Shown: in pieces, positions 34,644 to 44,054 of the stretch
Numbering within the stretch: position 1 is the first letter of the stretch
How the letters are laid out: each line of letters opens with the position of its first letter
Assembly (NCBI GenBank): GCA_030841105.1
Contig: JAVEDE010000073.1
Location: forward strand, 1-64,000
Reading direction: 5' to 3'
Length of the DNA stretch: 64,000 nucleotides
Source of the DNA: Pyrinomonadaceae bacterium
GTDB lineage: Bacteria > Acidobacteriota > Blastocatellia > Pyrinomonadales > Pyrinomonadaceae
Position numbers and translations under genes: made by a program
Notes under the pieces: generated by a model
The model's input: only the letters and a program-made list of their open reading frames with translations
What the model was told of the DNA's origin: nothing
Databases searched by the model: none

Positions 34644-34743
34644 AAGGGACGAGGGCGGAGGGCTGAGGACTGAACCGAAAAGCACTCAACCGAGTTGAAT
34701 GTTTTGTTTCATCCCTCCGCCCTGCTGCCCTCAGCCCTGCCCT
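34644..34743. repeat. Heptamer inverted-repeat element 14 (GGGATGA-like family)
   Basis: Left arm GGGACGA/GGGCGGA/GGGCTGA, loop ccgaaaagcactcaaccgag, right arm CATCCCT/CCGCCCT/GCTGCCC/TCAGCCC. It lies between the AI-2E gene start and the PilZ gene stop on the minus strand. Confidence 0.85.
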
Positions 34744-35121
34744 TCAGTCGTCTTCAATGTCGTATTCGTAATGTTGGAGGTGCGGAGCGGAAGGCTCCCA
34801 GACGAGGCCGCGCCATTCGTCGTTGGCGTTCATCAGTTGGAGCGCGGCGAGCGGCTGCGCCGGGTTGCGCTCGATGCGCAAGACCTCGGCCACCGCCGAC
34901 ACCTTCGGCGCGCCCTCGCGCATCACCGCGATCTGCACGCGGCTGCCCACATCCGGCAACTGCTCCAGATGCACCAGCGCGCCCATCGGCCCGACGTTCG
35001 TCGTCTGGCCTTCGACGACGACGTGCTCGCCCGACGCGCCATCGTCCCACTCGGCGCGCACCGGCAAACTGATCACGTAACGCGGCCCCGTTCGCTGCTC
35101 GGTCGTTGGGTGTTGAGACAT
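34744..35121 (-). CDS. PilZ-domain protein
   Basis: 125 aa, a single PilZ-type beta-barrel (GPRYVISLPVRAEW, VVVEGQTTNVGPMGALVHLE). The c-di-GMP motifs are weak: an RxxxR-like site before RYVIS and TNVGPMG in place of the usual D/NxSxxG, so binding is uncertain. The frame runs upstream through element 15, producing a false N-terminus; ATG 35121 (MSQHPTTEQ) is the credible start. It could be an output for the diguanylate cyclase at 23.3 kb and may connect to the PilT-like ATPase. Confidence 0.75.
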   Translation of the reverse strand: MSQHPTTEQRTGPRYVISLPVRAEWDDGASGEHVVVEGQTTNVGPMGALVHLEQLPDVGSRVQIAVMREGAPKVSAVAEVLRIERNPAQPLAALQLMNANDEWRGLVWEPSAPHLQHYEYDIEDD

Positions 35122-35130
35122 ATTTGAAAC

Positions 35131-35214
35131 CAGTGACAAGTGACAAGTGACGAGTGACAAGTTAAAACCGCTTTGGTTTTCATCTTGTCACTCGTCACTT
35201 GTCACTTGTCACTT
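35131..35214. repeat. Heptamer inverted-repeat element 15 (GTGACAA family)
   Basis: Left arm CAGTGAC then GTGACAA/GTGACGA, core aagttaaaaccgctttggtt, right arm TTGTCAC/TCGTCAC. It fills the gap between acs and the PilZ gene on the minus strand. Confidence 0.9.
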
Positions 35215-35222
35215 CCTCCTTT

Positions 35223-37187
35223 TCATTCTTCTTCCTGCGCGCGCAGTTTTTCGAGTACGGAGAAATCTTCGAGGGTCGTCGTGTCGCCGACGACCGAGCT
35301 GCTCGAAGCGATCTCTCGCAAGAGGCGGCGCATGATCTTGCCGGAGCGCGTCTTCGGCAGCATGTCCGTGAACCTGATCTCGTCGGGACGCGCCAGCGCG
35401 CCGATCTCCTTCGTGACGTGACGGCGCAACTCCTCTTTCAATTCGTCCGAAGTTTGCCGCGCCCCTTCGAGAGTGACGAAGGCGACGATGCCCGAACCCT
35501 TGAGTTCGTCCGGCCGCGCGACGACGGCCGCCTCCGCGACCGCCTCGTGCGAGACGAGCGCGCTCTCGATTTCCATTGTGCCCAGACGATGCCCGCTTAC
35601 ATTAATGACATCATCAACGCGCCCCATTATCCAGTAATAACCGTCGCGGTCGCGCCGCGCGCCGTCGCCCGCGAAATAAACGCCGTCAATCTCCGACCAG
35701 TAGGCCGCGCGGTAACGTTCGTCGTCCCCCCAGATCGTCCGCAGCATCGAAGGCCAAGGGCGTTTGATGACGAGATAACCGCCCTGTCCAGCCTCCGTCA
35801 CGGCCTCGCCCGTCTTCGACATGATGTCAACTTCGATGCCGGGCAGCGGCTTCGTTGCCGAGCCGGGCTTCGTCGGCGTCGCGCCGGGCAGCGGCGAGAT
35901 CATGATGCCGCCCGTCTCCGTCTGCCACCACGTATCCACAATCGGGCAACGACCTTTGCCGACGACTTCGCGATACCACATCCACGCCTCCGGGTTGATC
36001 GGCTCGCCGACCGTGCCGAGCAGGCGCAAGGATGACAGGTCGTGTTTCAAGACCCACTGCTCGCCCCACTTGATGAAGGCGCGGATGGCTGTCGGCGCGG
36101 TGTAGAAGATGTTGACGCGGTGGCGTTCGACGATGCGCCAGAATCTGTCCGGCTCAGGCCAGTTGGGCGCGCCCTCGTACATCAAGGTGGTCGCGCCGTT
36201 CGAGAGCGGGCCGTAGACGACGTAACTGTGACCCGTCACCCAGCCGATGTCGGCCGTGCACCAGTAGGTGTCTTCGTCTTTGAGATCGAAGACCCACTTC
36301 GTCGTGAGGTGCGCCCAGAGCAGGTAGCCCGCCGTGGTGTGCAGGATGCCTTTGGGCTTGCCCGTCGTGCCCGACGTGTAGAGGATAAAGAGCGGGTGCT
36401 CGCTGTCGAGTTCGGCGGCCGGGCAGTCGGCGTCCACCGTCTCCACCAGTTCGTGCCACCAGTGGTCGCGCCCCGCGCGCATGCCCACTTTCGACCCCGT
36501 GCGCCGGACGACGATGCAGTGCTCGACGGTCGGCGTTTGTGTCAAGGCCTGATCAACCGTCTCCTTCAACTTCACTTCCGCGCCGCGCCGCCAGCCGCCG
36601 TCTGATGTGACGACGACGCGGCAGCCCGCATCGTTGACGCGATCCACGATGGCGGTCGAAGAGAAGCCGCCGAAGATGATCGAGTGGGTCGCGCCGATGC
36701 GCGCGCAGGCGAGCATGGCGATGGCGAGTTCGGGCACGAGCGGCAGGTAGAGCGCCACGCGGTCGCCCGCGACGACGCCCATGCGCTTTAAGACGTTGGC
36801 GAAGCGACACACTTCGCGGTGCAGTTGCAAGTAGGTGAGCGTGCGCTGCTCGCCGGGTTCGCCCTCCCAGATGATCGCGGCCTTGTTGCGTCGCCACGTC
36901 TCAAGATGCCGGTCGAGACAGTTGTAGGAGACGTTCGTCTTGCCGCCCGTGAACCACTCGGCGTGCGGCGGGTCCCACTTCAACACCGCGTCCCACTTTT
37001 TGAACCAGTGCAACTCTGCCCCGGCCATGCGCGCCCAGAACTCTTCGGGCGCGTCCGCGGCCTCCGCGCGCAATTGTTCGTAGTCGGCCGGAGATTTGAT
37101 GTGGGCGGCCTGCGCAAAACTCTCGGCGGGCGGGAAGACGCGCTCCTCGTGCAGCACCGATTCGATGTTCGTCGTCGAGGAAGACAT
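35223..37187 (-). CDS. acsA: Acetyl-coenzyme A synthetase
   Basis: Activates acetate to acetyl-CoA through acetyl-AMP. 654 aa from ATG 37187, the normal length. P-loop [11 protein letters not shown], substrate region [15 protein letters not shown] and WWQTETGG, hinge [17 protein letters not shown], and the acetylation-regulated Lys in [11 protein letters not shown]. In-frame codons upstream to 37340 have no family match. No acetylase/deacetylase partner gene is adjacent. It would let the cell use acetate and complements larA/glcD in small organic acid use. Confidence 0.95.
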   Translation of the reverse strand: MSSSTTNIESVLHEERVFPPAESFAQAAHIKSPADYEQLRAEAADAPEEFWARMAGAELHWFKKWDAVLKWDPPHAEWFTGGKTNVSYNCLDRHLETWRRNKAAIIWEGEPGEQRTLTYLQLHREVCRFANVLKRMGVVAGDRVALYLPLVPELAIAMLACARIGATHSIIFGGFSSTAIVDRVNDAGCRVVVTSDGGWRRGAEVKLKETVDQALTQTPTVEHCIVVRRTGSKVGMRAGRDHWWHELVETVDADCPAAELDSEHPLFILYTSGTTGKPKGILHTTAGYLLWAHLTTKWVFDLKDEDTYWCTADIGWVTGHSYVVYGPLSNGATTLMYEGAPNWPEPDRFWRIVERHRVNIFYTAPTAIRAFIKWGEQWVLKHDLSSLRLLGTVGEPINPEAWMWYREVVGKGRCPIVDTWWQTETGGIMISPLPGATPTKPGSATKPLPGIEVDIMSKTGEAVTEAGQGGYLVIKRPWPSMLRTIWGDDERYRAAYWSEIDGVYFAGDGARRDRDGYYWIMGRVDDVINVSGHRLGTMEIESALVSHEAVAEAAVVARPDELKGSGIVAFVTLEGARQTSDELKEELRRHVTKEIGALARPDEIRFTDMLPKTRSGKIMRRLLREIASSSSVVGDTTTLEDFSVLEKLRAQEEE

Positions 37188-37442
37188 AAACTCTGGCTCG
37201 CGCATCTCCTGTCGGAAAAGTTGGCGGCGTCTACGTTGCGCCGCGAAATTAAAATTGCGTTTCCGGTGAGTGTCCTTGTGTATCACAAAATCACTCGACG
37301 CGACAATGACTGTGTGACGCGCCGCGACACGCAAAGGCACGCGCGGCCGCTCGCGCGCCTGTGGCTTGTCTGCCGCCGGGTCTCTCCGGTAAAGTACGCC
37401 CCATCCAGTTCAACTCCGAAGAGAACCCGAAGCCGACACACC

Positions 37443-38792
37443 ATGAATCAGACGAAAACTTTTCTCCGCGCCGCGTTGACCCTACTTTTACTCGCCGCCA
37501 CGGCCGCGCCGCCCGCGTTCCCGCAAAGCAAAGAGACGAAGAAGGCCGCGCCCGTCACAGACACCCTGCGCGCGACGACCGCCGCGCCCGCCAATAACAA
37601 TGCCGGGCGCGACGAGCGGCTGTGGCAGAAGACGCTCAAACTGCAACGCTCTGCGATCGTCGTGGACACGCACAACGACATCCTCTCGTTCATGTTCGAC
37701 GAGAACTACGACATCGGCCAGTCGTCCGTCGGCAAGTATCACACGGACATCGCGCGCATGAAGGAGGGCGGACTCTCGGCGGAGTTCTTCTCCGTCTACG
37801 TGGATCGCAGTTACGCGGCTACAGGCGGGTCGGCGCGGCGCGCGATGGATTTGATAGACATGGTGTACCGCGCGGCGGAGAAATATCCGAACGAACTCAT
37901 GATGTCCTACACCGTCGCAGACATCCGGCGCGCGAAGAAGCAGAAGAAGATCGCCGCGCTGATGGGCATTGAAGGCGGCCACGCGATTGAAAATTCGCTC
38001 TTTGCCCTGCGCGACTTCTATCGCCTCGGCATCCGCTACATGACCCTCACGCACAACAACACGAACGACTGGGCAGATGCTTGCTGCGATCAGTCGAAGC
38101 ACAACGGCCTGTCTGACTTCGGCAAGGAAGTCGTGCGCGAGATGAACCGCATCGGGATGCTCGTGGACATCTCGCATGTCTCGGACAAAACCATGTCGGA
38201 CGTGCTCGACATCTCGACCGCGCCCGTCATCGCCTCGCACTCTTCGGCGCGCGCCTTAGCTGCCCGCCCGCGCAACATCCCGGACGATCTGCTCCGCCGC
38301 ATCGCGAAGAACGGCGGCGTCGTCATGATCAACTTCTTCCCCAACTTCATTGATCAAAAAGTGATTGACGCGAGCGCGGCGCGCGACGCGCGGCTCAAAC
38401 CGGAGCGCGACCGGATCAACGAGCAGTATAAAAACGACGCCAAGCGGCGCGGGGAGGAGTTGGACAAGTTGAACGCGGCGAACCCGCTGCCGCCGACGCC
38501 TCTGTCCGTCCTCGTGGATCACTTCGACCACGTGGCGAAGGTGGCCGGGATCGATCACGTCGGCATCGGCTCGGACTTCGACGGCGTGTCCTCACTGCCC
38601 GAAGGCATGAAAGACATCGCGCAACTGCCGAACCTCACCTACGAACTGCTGCGGCGCGGATACAGCGAGCGCGACGTGCGTAAAGTGCTCGGCGAGAATT
38701 TCCTGCGCGCCTTCGCGGAGGCCGAACGCGTGGCGGCGCGCGCCTCCGGCGGCCACGTCAGCCGCGACGCCAGCGTGCGGCGGATAAATTAA
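37443..38792 (+). CDS. Membrane (M19) dipeptidase
   Basis: 449-aa secreted zinc dipeptidase of the renal dipeptidase family. Signal peptide LLLLAATAAPPAFPQ. Zinc ligands: HxD-type motif DTHNDIL, Glu in IEGGHAIEN, His residues in VDISHVSDKT and IASHSSARA, Asp in GIGSDFDGV. Length fits the family plus signal peptide. It would cleave dipeptides in the periplasm. ATG 37443 starts the signal peptide; the same frame is open far upstream but antisense to acsA. The TAA overlaps element 16. Confidence 0.9.
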   Translation: MNQTKTFLRAALTLLLLAATAAPPAFPQSKETKKAAPVTDTLRATTAAPANNNAGRDERLWQKTLKLQRSAIVVDTHNDILSFMFDENYDIGQSSVGKYHTDIARMKEGGLSAEFFSVYVDRSYAATGGSARRAMDLIDMVYRAAEKYPNELMMSYTVADIRRAKKQKKIAALMGIEGGHAIENSLFALRDFYRLGIRYMTLTHNNTNDWADACCDQSKHNGLSDFGKEVVREMNRIGMLVDISHVSDKTMSDVLDISTAPVIASHSSARALAARPRNIPDDLLRRIAKNGGVVMINFFPNFIDQKVIDASAARDARLKPERDRINEQYKNDAKRRGEELDKLNAANPLPPTPLSVLVDHFDHVAKVAGIDHVGIGSDFDGVSSLPEGMKDIAQLPNLTYELLRRGYSERDVRKVLGENFLRAFAEAERVAARASGGHVSRDASVRRIN

Positions 38793-38920
38793 GGGATGAG
38801 GGCGGAGGGATGAAGAAAAGCAGTGAATGGTGAATGGTCAATGGTGAATAGCAGAAAGCGGTTGTCTCTATTCACCATTGACTATTCACCACTTACTTGT
38901 CTTTGTTCATCCCTCATCAC
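38791..38920. repeat. Nested heptamer inverted-repeat element 16 (GGGATGA outside, GTGAATG inside)
   Basis: Outer left GGGATGA/GGGCGGA/GGGATGA, inner GTGAATG/GTCAATG, loop tagcagaaagcggttgtctc, inner right TTCACCA/TTGACTA, outer right TTCATCC/CTCATCA. It is in a convergent gap and its first bases include the stop of the dipeptidase gene. Confidence 0.9.
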
Positions 38921-38943
38921 TTTGCTTTCCCTGACACAACAAT

Positions 38944-38974
38944 GCGGCGTTGATCTCGTGTAGATCAACGCCGC
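38944..38974. terminator. Terminator between the dipeptidase and Gly/Ser protein genes
   Basis: 13-bp perfect stem, gcggcgttgatct (38944-38956) and agatcaacgccgc (38962-38974), loop cgtgt, followed by gtcaatttta. Convergent gap, so probably bidirectional. Confidence 0.9.
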
Positions 38975-39043
38975 GTCAATTTTAAGTGCGAGGGTTTAGT
39001 TCGCGGTTAGCGTGTGGGACTCTGTGGAGAGTTCCGGCGTTAA

Positions 39044-39469
39044 CTAGCTGCCGGAGCCGCCGCCCGAACCGCTGCCGCCACCGCTGCCCCCAGAGCCACT
39101 ACCGCCCCCAGAGCCGCTGCCGCCGCCGGATGAGCCGCCGGAGCCGCTTCCACCACCGGAGCCGCTACCAGAGCCGCCGCCCGACGAGCCGCCGCTGCCA
39201 GAGCCACCGCCACTGCCGGAGCCGCCGCCTTCGCTGCCGCCACCGCCCGAACCGCTGCCGCCGCCAGAGCCGCCACTGCTGCCGCCGCTACCGCCACCCG
39301 AACCGCCGGTGGAACCGCCACCGCCGCCGGAGGAGCCACCGCTGCCGGAGCCGCCGCCGCTGCCGCCTGAACCGCTTCCGCCGCCGCTGCCGCCAGAGCC
39401 GCTTCCGCCGCCCGAACCGCTGCCGCCACCGGAGCCGCTACCGCCGCCTGATCCTGATTCGTCAATCAT
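39044..39469 (-). CDS. Gly/Ser low-complexity protein
   Basis: 141 aa made almost only of Gly and Ser after a short acidic start (MIDES), with GSGSGG and GGGSGSGG words and a few Glu, Thr residues. No signal peptide or anchor. Coding is supported by GGGAGGA upstream of ATG 39469, a stop at 39044 and a good terminator beyond. The opposite strand reads Pro/Glu/Leu-rich in one frame, an expected shadow. The repeat unit is a degenerate 6-9 nt gccgccgga-type array. It could be a flexible linker-type or matrix protein; function unknown. Confidence 0.6.
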   Translation of the reverse strand: MIDESGSGGGSGSGGGSGSGGGSGSGGSGGGSGSGGSGGGSGSGGSSGGGGGSTGGSGGGSGGSSGGSGGGSGSGGGGSEGGGSGSGGGSGSGGSSGGGSGSGSGGGSGSGGSSGGGSGSGGGSGSGGSGGGSGSGGGSGS

Positions 39470-39838
39470 CGCAATCTATCCTCCCTATTTGTTTGTCGAG
39501 GGTTTGCGTTTATTGATGAACGCACGGGCATCCGAGATGTGGAAGCCGTACCGCATTCATCCGAAATATCTTCTGCTAAACCTCTAACTCATCAATCCTC
39601 GTGCCGTGTATTGAAGTCACATCACCCCGCGAAACTTTCTCGATCTTTGCCCGACGATGCGACGCAAAACACGTTCAACTTTTATCGCGTTGCACAGAGA
39701 CTCATGTATAAAGTCGTACACACGATTTTAAAAATAATACATGGCGCAGGTCGTCGTCGTGATCAATTCTGTTTGTGTCTCGATTGCACACGCCGCCCCG
39801 CTTAGTCGTGCGAGCGCGTGCTATAATTTTCGCTCCCA
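39470..39838. promoter_or_regulatory. AT-rich divergent intergenic region
   Basis: 369 nt, clearly lower in GC than the surroundings. On the plus strand it ends with an extended -10 for hemW (listed separately). On the minus strand it should hold the Gly/Ser protein promoter; TTGATG followed after about 17 nt by AAGATA near 39570-39600 is only a weak candidate. Stop codons in all frames make a hidden gene unlikely. No heptamer element. Confidence 0.4.
39819..39827 (+). promoter_or_regulatory. Extended -10 promoter placing hemW almost leaderless
   Basis: TGCTATAAT: TG (39819-39820), one base, TATAAT (39822-39827). The ATG at 39839 is only 11 nt after the hexamer, so a start of transcription 6-7 nt downstream would leave about 5 nt of leader. 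No Shine-Dalgarno is present. Confidence 0.65.
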
Positions 39839-41059
39839 ATGAAGCGCGCCGGAATTTACATACACATCCCCTTCTGCCGTTCGCGTTGCTCCTACTGCGA
39901 CTTCGCCACCGGCGCATACGAAGGCCAACTCGCGGAACGCTACGTCTCCGCCCTGACCACGGAAATTTCAACTTTCAAACTCGCGCCCGCACACGACTCG
40001 CACGACGCCGCCGGAGTGACGTGCGACATCAACGCGCACGCATCACTCAACAATCAATCCGCGCGCGCGTTTGAGGTCTGCGACGTTGACACGATCTACT
40101 TCGGCGGCGGCACGCCTTCGCTGCTCACGCACGCGCAGGTCGCGCGCATCATGCGCGCCGTCGGCGAGCGTTTCCGCGTCGCCAACGGCGCGGAAGTGAC
40201 GCTGGAAATGAACCCCGGCACGATCACGCCGGAGAGCGTCGCAGGTTATCGCGCAGCGGGCGTCAACCGCGCGAGCTTCGGTCTGCAAACGTTCGATGAC
40301 GAACAACTGCGCCGCTTGGGGCGCACGCACACCGCAGACGACGCGCGGCGCACGCTACGCATCCTCAAAGATGCCGGGTTCGACAACGTGAGTTTCGATC
40401 TCATCGCGGGGCTGCCCGGTCAGACGCTCTCAGAGTGGGCGCGCAACATGGACGACGCGCTCGCGCTCCGTCCCGCGCACCTCTCGCTCTACCTGCTCGA
40501 AGTCCACGAAGGCACGCCGCTCGCCGATCAACTCCGTCAAGGCCGCTGGCCGCAGCCCGACCCGGACGTGGCCGCCGCGATGTATCAACTGCTCATCGAA
40601 CGCACGCGCGCCGCCGGTTACGAGCATTACGAGATTTCCAACTTCTGCCTCCCCGGACGCGAAGCGCGCCACAACTTGAAATACTGGACGAACGCCCCTT
40701 ACTACGGCTTCGGTTCGTCCGCGCATTCATACGACGGCGCGCGCACGCGCTGGTCGAACGAACGCGACGCCGCGCGCTACGTCGAACTGATCGAAGAGCG
40801 CGGCGCGGCCGTCGTCGAAACGAACGAACTGACGGCGCGCGACGCGGGCGCGGAAGCGCTCTTCCTCGGCCTGCGCCTCATGCGCGGCGTTGACCTGCGG
40901 GCGCACCAAACCCGATTCGGCACGGACATACGCAGCGAGTACGCCGACGACCTCTCGCGCTTCCGCGAGGCCGACCTCATCGAACTCGACGGCGACCTGC
41001 TGCGTCTCACGCGCCACGGCGTGCTGCTCTCGAACGAAGTCTTCGCCGCGTTCGTGTGA
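39839..41059 (+). CDS. hemW: HemW-type radical SAM heme chaperone
   Basis: 406 aa. Radical SAM cluster Cys13-X3-Cys17-X2-Cys20 (FCRSRCSYCDF) with IYFGGGTPSLL and EMNPGTI, and the HemW C-terminal domain (GFGSSAHSYD, EALFLGLRLMRGVDL). HemW and not HemN, because it lacks HemN's extra features; it binds and inserts heme and is often mis-named coproporphyrinogen oxidase. An insertion of about 25 residues (HDSHDAAGVTCDINAHASLN) sits between strands 1 and 2. Start ATG 39839 follows an extended -10. Confidence 0.9.
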   Translation: MKRAGIYIHIPFCRSRCSYCDFATGAYEGQLAERYVSALTTEISTFKLAPAHDSHDAAGVTCDINAHASLNNQSARAFEVCDVDTIYFGGGTPSLLTHAQVARIMRAVGERFRVANGAEVTLEMNPGTITPESVAGYRAAGVNRASFGLQTFDDEQLRRLGRTHTADDARRTLRILKDAGFDNVSFDLIAGLPGQTLSEWARNMDDALALRPAHLSLYLLEVHEGTPLADQLRQGRWPQPDPDVAAAMYQLLIERTRAAGYEHYEISNFCLPGREARHNLKYWTNAPYYGFGSSAHSYDGARTRWSNERDAARYVELIEERGAAVVETNELTARDAGAEALFLGLRLMRGVDLRAHQTRFGTDIRSEYADDLSRFREADLIELDGDLLRLTRHGVLLSNEVFAAFV

Positions 41060-41075
41060 AGGGGCAGCGGCGTAG

Positions 41076-41183
41076 ATGAAAATTATGTCGAGGTGCGGGA
41101 GGGTTTCGTTGTTGCTGCCGGCCTTGGCCGCGTCTGCGCTTTTATCTACGGGGTGCGCGGCGGGCGGGGAAGTCTTTCAGTAG
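41076..41183 (+). CDS. Very small lipoprotein (35 aa)
   Basis: Reads [15 protein letters not shown]..., with hydrophobic stretch [16 protein letters not shown] and lipobox STGC, then only eight residues (AAGGEVFQ) after the Cys. Ribosome site AAGGGG lies about 12 nt before ATG 41076. It sits 16 nt after hemW and 46 nt before the threonine aldolase. The pattern is that of an entericidin-type small lipoprotein or a lipoprotein remnant; both remain possible. Confidence 0.55.
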   Translation: MKIMSRCGRVSLLLPALAASALLSTGCAAGGEVFQ

Positions 41184-41229
41184 AGCCGAGGCGGAAAAGT
41201 TAAACTTAGTAGCAGCCGGTGAATTTATT

Positions 41230-42273
41230 ATGATCGATCTACGCAGCGATACGGTGACGAAGCCGACGCCCGCGATGCGGCGCGCGATGAGCGAGGCCGA
41301 AGTGGGCGACGACGTGTACGGCGAAGACCCGACGGTCAACCGCTTGCAGGAGCGCGCGGCCGAACTGTTCGACAAAGAGGCCGCGCTCTTCGTGCCGACG
41401 GGTTCGATGGGCAACCAGATCGCCGTCAAGTTGCACACGCGGCCGGGCATGGAAGTCGTCATCGAGGAGCGCGGCCACATCTACAACTACGAGATGGCCG
41501 CGATGTCGGCCGTCTCCGGCACGCTCGCACGCCCCGTCAAGAGCGCGGACGGCAGCGGCATCATGAGTTGGGACGACATCAAGGCGGCCGTCCACGCGAA
41601 CGACGCGCCCTACTACGTCGCGCCGACCGGCCTCGTCGCGCTCGAAAATTCGCACAACCTCGCGGGCGGCACGCTGCTCACGAGAGAGCGCACCGGCGAG
41701 ATTTGCGCGGGCGCGCACGCGCTCGGCATCCCCGTCCACCTCGACGGCGCGCGCATCTTCAACGCCGCCGCCGCGCTTTCGGAGACGGTCGCCGCGCTCG
41801 CCGCGCCCTGCGACTCGGTGATGTTCTGTCTGTCGAAAGGCTTGGGCGCGCCTGTCGGCTCGATGCTCTTGGGCAGCCGCGCGTTCGTCGAAGAGGCGAG
41901 AGCGTGGCGCAAACTCCTCGGCGGCGGGATGCGACAGGTGGGCGTCATCGCCGCCGCCGGACTCGTCGCGCTCGAAGAGTCGCCCAAGTTGTTGCACGCG
42001 GATCACGCCAACGCGCGCCGCCTCGCCGAAGGCGTCGCCGAACTGCCGGGCGTCGAGATCGATCCCGCACGCGTCGTCACCAACATCGTCATCTTCGACG
42101 TAGCGGGCACGCGTCGCGCGGCCGACCGAATCTGCGCGCGCCTCCAACACGCGCACGGCGTCCTCGCCTCTGGCTTCGGCACGTCCATCCGCATGGTCAC
42201 GCACTACGACGTTTCGACGGCCGACATAGACGCCGCAGTCCGTGCCCTCGGCGAAGTGCTGCGCGGGGAGTAG
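41230..42273 (+). CDS. ltaE: Low-specificity L-threonine aldolase
   Basis: PLP enzyme that cleaves L-threonine and L-allo-threonine to glycine and acetaldehyde. 347 aa, usual length. N-terminus [19 protein letters not shown] is the family signature. PLP region [11 protein letters not shown] and the Schiff-base lysine Lys203 in [13 protein letters not shown]. The C-terminal small domain is complete. It could also accept beta-hydroxy amino acids. The stop TAG overlaps the first base of element 17. Confidence 0.92.
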   Translation: MIDLRSDTVTKPTPAMRRAMSEAEVGDDVYGEDPTVNRLQERAAELFDKEAALFVPTGSMGNQIAVKLHTRPGMEVVIEERGHIYNYEMAAMSAVSGTLARPVKSADGSGIMSWDDIKAAVHANDAPYYVAPTGLVALENSHNLAGGTLLTRERTGEICAGAHALGIPVHLDGARIFNAAAALSETVAALAAPCDSVMFCLSKGLGAPVGSMLLGSRAFVEEARAWRKLLGGGMRQVGVIAAAGLVALEESPKLLHADHANARRLAEGVAELPGVEIDPARVVTNIVIFDVAGTRRAADRICARLQHAHGVLASGFGTSIRMVTHYDVSTADIDAAVRALGEVLRGE

Positions 42274-42387
42274 TCAGTTGTCAGTTGTCAGTTGCATGTG
42301 GTTGACAAGTACGCTACCGAAGATTGAACGACTGACAGAGCACAAAGAACAACGGACAACTGACCACGGACAACCGACTACTGACAG
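42273..42387. repeat. Heptamer inverted-repeat element 17 (AACTGAC family)
   Basis: Left arm GTCAGTT/GTCAGTT/GTCAGTT, irregular centre, right arm AACGGAC/AACTGAC/CACGGAC/AACCGAC/TACTGAC. It ends 6 nt before ATG 42394. Confidence 0.88.
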
Positions 42388-42393
42388 CCCTTT

Positions 42394-43074
42394 ATGAAAC
42401 CTTTGATCATCGCCATTGATGGGCCTTCGGGCGCAGGCAAGTCCACGCTGGGGCGCAGGCTCGCGCGCGAACTCAACTTGCTCTACGTGGACACGGGCGC
42501 GATGTACCGCGCCGCCGCGCTCGCCGTCGTCGCGGCGAACGTGAACGCCACGGACGCCGACGAAGTGGCGCGCGTCGCCGCCCGCGCAGAGATCGAACTC
42601 GCGGGCGACCCCGACAGTTTGCGCGTCATGCTCGAAGGCCGCGACGTGTCCGCCGAGATTCGCACGGAGCAGATCACGCGCCTCTCTTCCGTCATCTCGG
42701 CGATCCCCGCCGTGCGCCGCGACCTCGTGCGCCGCCAGCGCGAGATGGGCGCGCGCGGGCGCGGCGTCGTGCTCGACGGGCGCGACATCGGCACGGTCGT
42801 CTTCCCCGCGGCGGACGTGAAATTCTTCCTCACCGCCGTCCCCGAAGAACGCGCCAAGCGGCGTTTTGAAGAAGACCACACGCGCGCGCCCGACCTGACT
42901 TTTCAAGACACCCTCGCCGACATCAACACGCGCGACGAGCGCGACTCCACGCGCGCCGACTCACCGCTCGCCATCGCCGAAGACGCCGTGGTCATAGACA
43001 CCACCGAACTCTCCGTCGAACAAGTCTTCGCGCGCATGCTCGACACGATCCGCGAGCGGCAAGAGGATTTTTAA
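42394..43074 (+). CDS. cmk: Cytidylate kinase
   Basis: Phosphorylates CMP and dCMP. 226 aa, the bacterial Cmk length. P-loop DGPSGAGKSTLGRRLA at the N-terminus, NMP-binding region YVDTGAMYRAAAL, LDGRDIGTVVFP, and the lid R-rich segment ERAKRRFEED. The downstream lipoprotein begins 2 nt after the stop, so they are co-transcribed. Confidence 0.95.
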   Translation: MKPLIIAIDGPSGAGKSTLGRRLARELNLLYVDTGAMYRAAALAVVAANVNATDADEVARVAARAEIELAGDPDSLRVMLEGRDVSAEIRTEQITRLSSVISAIPAVRRDLVRRQREMGARGRGVVLDGRDIGTVVFPAADVKFFLTAVPEERAKRRFEEDHTRAPDLTFQDTLADINTRDERDSTRADSPLAIAEDAVVIDTTELSVEQVFARMLDTIRERQEDF

Positions 43075-43076
43075 GT

Positions 43077-44048
43077 GTGCGACATGTGAAGTTGCTTGCG
43101 TCACTGCTCCTCATCGTCACCGCCTGCGCTTCGTGCGCGCGGCACGACTCGAAGCGAGCGGCCGTCGTCGCCGCCGACGCAAACGCCCAGAGCGTGGCGA
43201 CCACCACCCCTAGCCCGACGCCCACGCCGTCGAACGATTACACGCCCGATCAATTCGGGGAGGGAATCGCCGCCGCCGAGAACATCGAATACACAGGGGA
43301 GGGCGCGCTGAGCGAGCAGGGTTATGAAGTGGAAAAGAGGGTCAGGAAGTACGGCGCGACCGGCTACCGGACGGAGATCGAGTACGCGGTGCTGAAACGG
43401 AACGGGCGCATCGTTTTCAGGTTCGACGACGATTCGGTCGAGCAGATTAACGAGGTGCGCTTCGGCCTGTGCAACTTTCTCAGAGAGGAACACCGGCAAC
43501 TCGTCGTCGAAGAAACGTCGAACAAATTCTGGCGCTACTGGGTCTTGCGCCTCTCGCCGAAGTTGGAAGTGGTTTACGACAGCGGCCGTTATGATCTCGT
43601 CTACCCTTTGAGAAGCGTTGATCTGGATGGCGACGGGCGTTTAGAGATCGTGCAGAACCTCGGCTCGTTCTGGTATCGGCTCGGCGACAACGTCTCTTCA
43701 CCGCGCCCCGAAATGATCTTCAAGTACGACGACAGGGCGCGCCGCTACGTCCCCGCCAACCCGGAATTTCAGGCCGTCGTGCTCAAGGACATCGGTCACA
43801 GAGTTGAGAAGGTGCGCGCGCTGAACGAACGCAACCAGTCCGGCGTCACAGACCTCCAACTCCAATCCGGCGTGGGCGACATCGTGATCCGCTACCTCTA
43901 CGCCGGGCGCGAGCGCGAGGCGTGGAACTTCTTCGAGCGGGGTTATCGAGACTCCGAGATCAAGAAATCCGCGCGGGCGACCTTGAAAGAGGTGTTGGGC
44001 GGGGACGCGCTCTACAGTGAGGTCGTGCGGCGGCAGAGAAAGCGCTGA
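43077..44048 (+). CDS. Lipoprotein with FG-GAP-like repeat
   Basis: 323-aa lipoprotein (hydrophobic LLASLLLIVTACASC; lipidated Cys most likely at TAC or ASC). After a Thr/Pro/Ser linker the body has a VDLDGDGRLEIVQN segment, typical of calcium-binding FG-GAP/VCBS turns, plus strands YVPANPEFQAVVLKDI. The start is GTG 43077, 2 nt after cmk; a second GTG at 43086 is possible. It is followed 6 nt later by ribE. Function unknown. Confidence 0.7.
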   Translation: MRHVKLLASLLLIVTACASCARHDSKRAAVVAADANAQSVATTTPSPTPTPSNDYTPDQFGEGIAAAENIEYTGEGALSEQGYEVEKRVRKYGATGYRTEIEYAVLKRNGRIVFRFDDDSVEQINEVRFGLCNFLREEHRQLVVEETSNKFWRYWVLRLSPKLEVVYDSGRYDLVYPLRSVDLDGDGRLEIVQNLGSFWYRLGDNVSSPRPEMIFKYDDRARRYVPANPEFQAVVLKDIGHRVEKVRALNERNQSGVTDLQLQSGVGDIVIRYLYAGREREAWNFFERGYRDSEIKKSARATLKEVLGGDALYSEVVRRQRKR

Positions 44049-44054
44049 AAAATT

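Noticed and set aside
36819..37442. Long in-frame N-terminal extension of the M19 dipeptidase
   Set aside because: It runs antisense through the acsA start; the signal peptide at 37443 marks the true start.
39309..39587. Pro/Glu-rich plus-strand frame opposite the Gly/Ser protein
   Set aside because: No ribosome site and it reads the complement of the Gly/Ser repeats; the minus-strand frame has start and stop signals.
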